Shown here: one piece after another, positions 61,761 to 64,000 of the stretch | Layout of the letters: every line of letters starts with the position of its first letter | Position numbering within the stretch: the first letter of the stretch is position 1 | Assembly (NCBI GenBank): GCA_964487505.1 | Contig: CAZARD010000002.1 | Span: forward strand, 1 to 64,000 | DNA from: JAFDVJ01 sp964487505 | Lineage (GTDB): Bacteria > Acidobacteriota > Blastocatellia > Pyrinomonadales > Pyrinomonadaceae | Length of the DNA stretch: 64,000 nucleotides | Reading direction: 5' to 3' | Made by a program: the position numbers and the translations under genes | Notes under the pieces: model-generated | What the model was told of the DNA's origin: nothing | Databases searched by the model: none | What the model saw: only the letters and a program-made list of their open reading frames with translations

Positions 61761-63164
61761 CTAAAGGATGTACCTGCTTAAATCTTGGTTCCGGACGAGG
61801 TCCGCAAGTCGCTTCGTTACGAAAGAGGAATCTATCACCTGGTGCTTCTCTGCGAGATCGGAGCCCTCGAAACTGATCTCCTCGAGAAGTTTCTCGAGCA
61901 GGGTGTGGAGACGTCTGGCGCCTATATCTTCTGTGTTTCGGTTGATCTCGACGGCGTGTTCGGCAAGCCTCGCGACCGCGTCTTCCGTGAATTCCAGCCG
62001 GATGCCTTCGGTCTCGAGAAGCGCTTTATACTGCTTAATAAGCGAATTCTTAGGTTGCGTTAAGATGCGCTTAAAATCGTCCAGATTGAGCGATTCCAAC
62101 TCGACACGGATCGGAAAACGGCCCTGCAGTTCCGGGATCAGGTCGGAAGGTTTCGAAACATGGAACGCGCCCGCGGCGATGAAGAGGATATGCTCGGTGT
62201 TCACGAGGCCGTAGCGCGTATTGACGTTTGTCCCCTCGATGATCGGCAAAAGATCCCGCTGGACCCCTTCCCGGGATACATCCGGGCCGGCCGCCGATTC
62301 ACGGCCCGCGATCTTGTCGATCTCGTCGAGGAAGACGATCCCCGAGGACTGCGTGCGCTCGATGGCGTCGCGGGTGACGCGCTCCATGTCGATCAGGTTC
62401 TCGGTTTCGTCGCGAAGCAGGGCGTTGCGGGCCTCCGCGACGCGGACCTTGCGGCGGACCGTTTTTGTCGGGAAGATGCTTCCGAACATATCCCGCAGAT
62501 TGACGCCCATTTCCTCCATGCCCTGGCCGCCGACGAAGTCGATCATCGTGTTCGAACGGTCCTGGGTCTCGATCTCGATCTGCCTGGAATCCAGCTCGCC
62601 CCGGCGGTATTGGTCGCGCAGTTTTTCGCGGGTCCGCGTCCGCGACGCGATCTCGGCGCGGAGCGACTCGTCATCGTCGTCGGCGAAGCCGAAATCCGGT
62701 CCCGGCAGCAAAGCGTCGAGGATGCGTTCTTCGACGTTCTCCTCGGCCTGTTGGCGGACGACCTCGAACGCGACCTGGCGGGCCATGTCGACCGCCACTT
62801 CCGTGAGTTCGCGGACGATGCTTTCGACATCCCGGCCGACATATCCGACCTCGGTGAACTTCGACGCCTCGATCTTTATGAACGGCGAATTCGCGATCCG
62901 CGAAAGCCGGCGCGCGATCTCCGTCTTTCCGACGCCCGTCGACCCGATCATCAGGATGTTCTTCGGCAGAACGTCGCGCGCGATCTCCGGAGGGAGTTTC
63001 TGGCGCCTGACGCGGTTGCGGAGCGCGACGGCGACGGCGCGTTTGGCGGCCGCCTGGCCGACGACGTACCGGTCGAGTTCGGCGACGATCTCGCGCGGCG
63101 TCAGATCGTCAAGTTTTCGTTGCGGCTCCGAATCCGGAGTTCCGCCGCCCAAAAGTATTGCCAT
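61761..63164 (-). CDS. hslU: ATP-dependent protease ATPase subunit HslU
   Basis: 467 residues from the ATG at 63164, which overlaps the hslV stop by one base (TGATG). AAA+ unfoldase of the HslUV protease. It begins 'LTPREIVAELDRYVVGQAAAKRAVAVALRNR', with Walker A 'GSTGVGKTEIARRL', Walker B 'GIVFLDEIDKIAG', a central I-domain ('ENVEERILDALLPG'), and the C-terminal 'DLVRNQDLSRYIL' tail that docks into HslV. Confidence 0.97.
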   Translation of the reverse strand: MAILLGGGTPDSEPQRKLDDLTPREIVAELDRYVVGQAAAKRAVAVALRNRVRRQKLPPEIARDVLPKNILMIGSTGVGKTEIARRLSRIANSPFIKIEASKFTEVGYVGRDVESIVRELTEVAVDMARQVAFEVVRQQAEENVEERILDALLPGPDFGFADDDDESLRAEIASRTRTREKLRDQYRRGELDSRQIEIETQDRSNTMIDFVGGQGMEEMGVNLRDMFGSIFPTKTVRRKVRVAEARNALLRDETENLIDMERVTRDAIERTQSSGIVFLDEIDKIAGRESAAGPDVSREGVQRDLLPIIEGTNVNTRYGLVNTEHILFIAAGAFHVSKPSDLIPELQGRFPIRVELESLNLDDFKRILTQPKNSLIKQYKALLETEGIRLEFTEDAVARLAEHAVEINRNTEDIGARRLHTLLEKLLEEISFEGSDLAEKHQVIDSSFVTKRLADLVRNQDLSRYIL

Positions 63165-63736
63165 CACGGTTCCTGCCTGATCTCCTCGATGATCACGTTG
63201 TGATTCGTATAGATGCATATCTCGCCGGCGATCGAAAGCGCCTCGAGCGCGATCTCGGCGGCCGGCAGCGATGTATGTTTCAAGAGGGCGCGCGCCGCCG
63301 CGAGAGCGTACATGCTGCCAGACCCGACGGCCAGAAGTCCGTCGTCCGAGGAGATGACGTCGCCCTTGCCCGAGATCAGGAACGCGGCGCTGCGGTCGGC
63401 CACGATCAGCAGGGATTCGAGGTTCCGCAAATACTTGTCGGTTCGCCAGTCCTTGCTGAGTTCGACCGCGGCGCGTTCGAGCTGCCCCTGAAACTGTTCG
63501 AGTTTCGTCTCGAATCTGCCGAGAAGCGTGAAGGCGTCGGCCGTCGAGCCGGCAAATCCCGCCAGCACGCGGTCGTTGTAGATCCGGCGGACCTTTCGCG
63601 CGTTGCCCTTGATAATTGCCTCGCCGAGCGTCACCTGGCCGTCGCCGGCCATCGCCAGATCGCCGTCGCGGCGGACGAGGAGCACGGTCGTCGAGCGGAT
63701 CTTTGACGTGGAAGCATCGCGTGACATGGATTTCAT
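63164..63736 (-). CDS. hslV: ATP-dependent protease proteolytic subunit HslV
   Basis: 190 residues. Proteasome-like N-terminal threonine hydrolase. The catalytic Thr aligns with Thr16 in 'STTVLLVRRDGDLAMAGDGQVTLG', so a propeptide of about 15 residues must be removed, longer than the single Met of E. coli HslV. 'NARKVRRIYNDRVLAGFAGSTADAFTLLGRFE' is the second signature. An AGGA lies a few bases before the ATG. Head of the hslVU-lipoprotein-FAH-fsa cluster. Confidence 0.95.
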   Translation of the reverse strand: MKSMSRDASTSKIRSTTVLLVRRDGDLAMAGDGQVTLGEAIIKGNARKVRRIYNDRVLAGFAGSTADAFTLLGRFETKLEQFQGQLERAAVELSKDWRTDKYLRNLESLLIVADRSAAFLISGKGDVISSDDGLLAVGSGSMYALAAARALLKHTSLPAAEIALEALSIAGEICIYTNHNVIIEEIRQEP

Positions 63737-63804
63737 CTTAATTCCTAAAATTCAAATGCTCAAATTGACAGGAGATAAGGACTTATTTGAACATTGTAGG
63801 GTTT

Positions 63805-64000
63805 ATGGCAAAACGGCCCGTGATCGGCATAACGATGCGTCTCGAGATCGAAACCAACCGGTTCTATCTCGGGCGGGACTACAGCGAAGCGCTAGCGGGG
63901 CTCGGAGCGGTTCCGTTCCATATGAGCCTCATCCCCGACCCGGAGTATGTCGCACGCGTCCTTGACCTCGTCGACGGCGTGCTGCTGCCCGGAAGCGACA
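63805..64000 (+). CDS. Peptidase C26 / gamma-glutamyl-hydrolase-like class I glutamine amidotransferase (partial)
   Basis: The frame starts with ATG at 63805 and is still open at the window end after 65 codons. The product begins 'MAKRPVIGITMRLE', has 'FYLGRDYSEALAGLGAVPFHMSLIP' and reaches 'VDGVLLPGSD', the usual N-terminal half of the PuuD-type peptidase C26 domain, which hydrolyses gamma-glutamyl bonds. The catalytic Cys-His-Glu are beyond the window. Divergent from hslV across 68 bases, where a TTGACA at 63765 may be a -35. Confidence 0.75.
   Translation, partial: MAKRPVIGITMRLEIETNRFYLGRDYSEALAGLGAVPFHMSLIPDPEYVARVLDLVDGVLLPGSD

Overview
The window looks like chromosomal DNA of an Acidobacteriota member, most likely class Blastocatellia near Pyrinomonadaceae. 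This is inferred from gene content, not from a marker gene. Pointers are the small 'MKICPQCRQTYSDDG' zinc-ribbon/DUF4190 protein, zinc-ribbon and FHA Ser/Thr kinases, FG-GAP/LVIVD secreted proteins, a FecR-domain protein, an archaeal/eukaryote-type ProRS, and GC-rich genes separated by AT-richer spacers with heptanucleotide repeats. No transposase, integrase, phage gene, CRISPR array or rRNA operon was found.

Layout. 1-5 kb: an SDR oxidoreductase, a class-II-PDE-like metallo-beta-lactamase, two small hypotheticals, a coiled membrane protein, a polysaccharide export protein and a secreted matrixin-type metalloprotease. 6-8.5 kb: a structured, repeat-bearing leader and an APC-type permease. 8.6-18.4 kb: housekeeping (purD, queuosine-precursor transporter, recG, a degenerate RsmD-like protein followed by rsmD, a MarR-GNAT fusion, an EamA transporter, aroC). 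18.4-26 kb: proline dehydrogenase head-to-head with proS, an FHA-PrsW intramembrane protease and a secreted LVIVD/FG-GAP protein. 26-33 kb: thiolase, an asparagine-synthase-like protein without the N-terminal Cys, 3-hydroxybutyryl-CoA dehydrogenase and an active/inactive M16 peptidase pair. 33-44 kb: a UbiD-family decarboxylase, metallophosphoesterase, nucleotide pyrophosphatase-like phosphodiesterase, papain-like protease, SprT-like lipoprotein, asnS, an Rrf2-ABC exporter operon, a FecR-domain protein and tRNA-Lys(CTT). 44.5-49 kb: two Ser/Thr kinases around a DUF4190 protein. 49-64 kb, almost all minus strand: O-antigen ligase-like protein, amidase-like protein, LURP-one/YihY/NagB-II-like operon, acyltransferase, alr, acyl-CoA carboxylase beta subunit, DUF402 protein, universal stress protein, MarR regulator, and an hslV-hslU-lipoprotein-FAH-fsa cluster, with a divergent peptidase C26 gene cut by the window end.

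The most unusual layer is non-coding. There are six heptanucleotide tandem arrays (about 22.2, 38.8, 46.2, 46.9, 51.2 and 51.5 kb), several ending within 0-10 bases of a stop codon and one running into a start codon. There are three same-orientation copies of a 170-190 bp dispersed element built on TTTGCG-N3 inverted repeats (about 6.2, 33.4 and 46.7 kb). Other candidates are a three-hairpin small RNA near 6.0 kb, an attenuator directly before the permease, and a leaderless, palindrome-bearing promoter for the Rrf2 operon. The protein-level items of most interest are the RsmD-like paralogue lacking the DPPY motif and the FHA-PrsW fusion.
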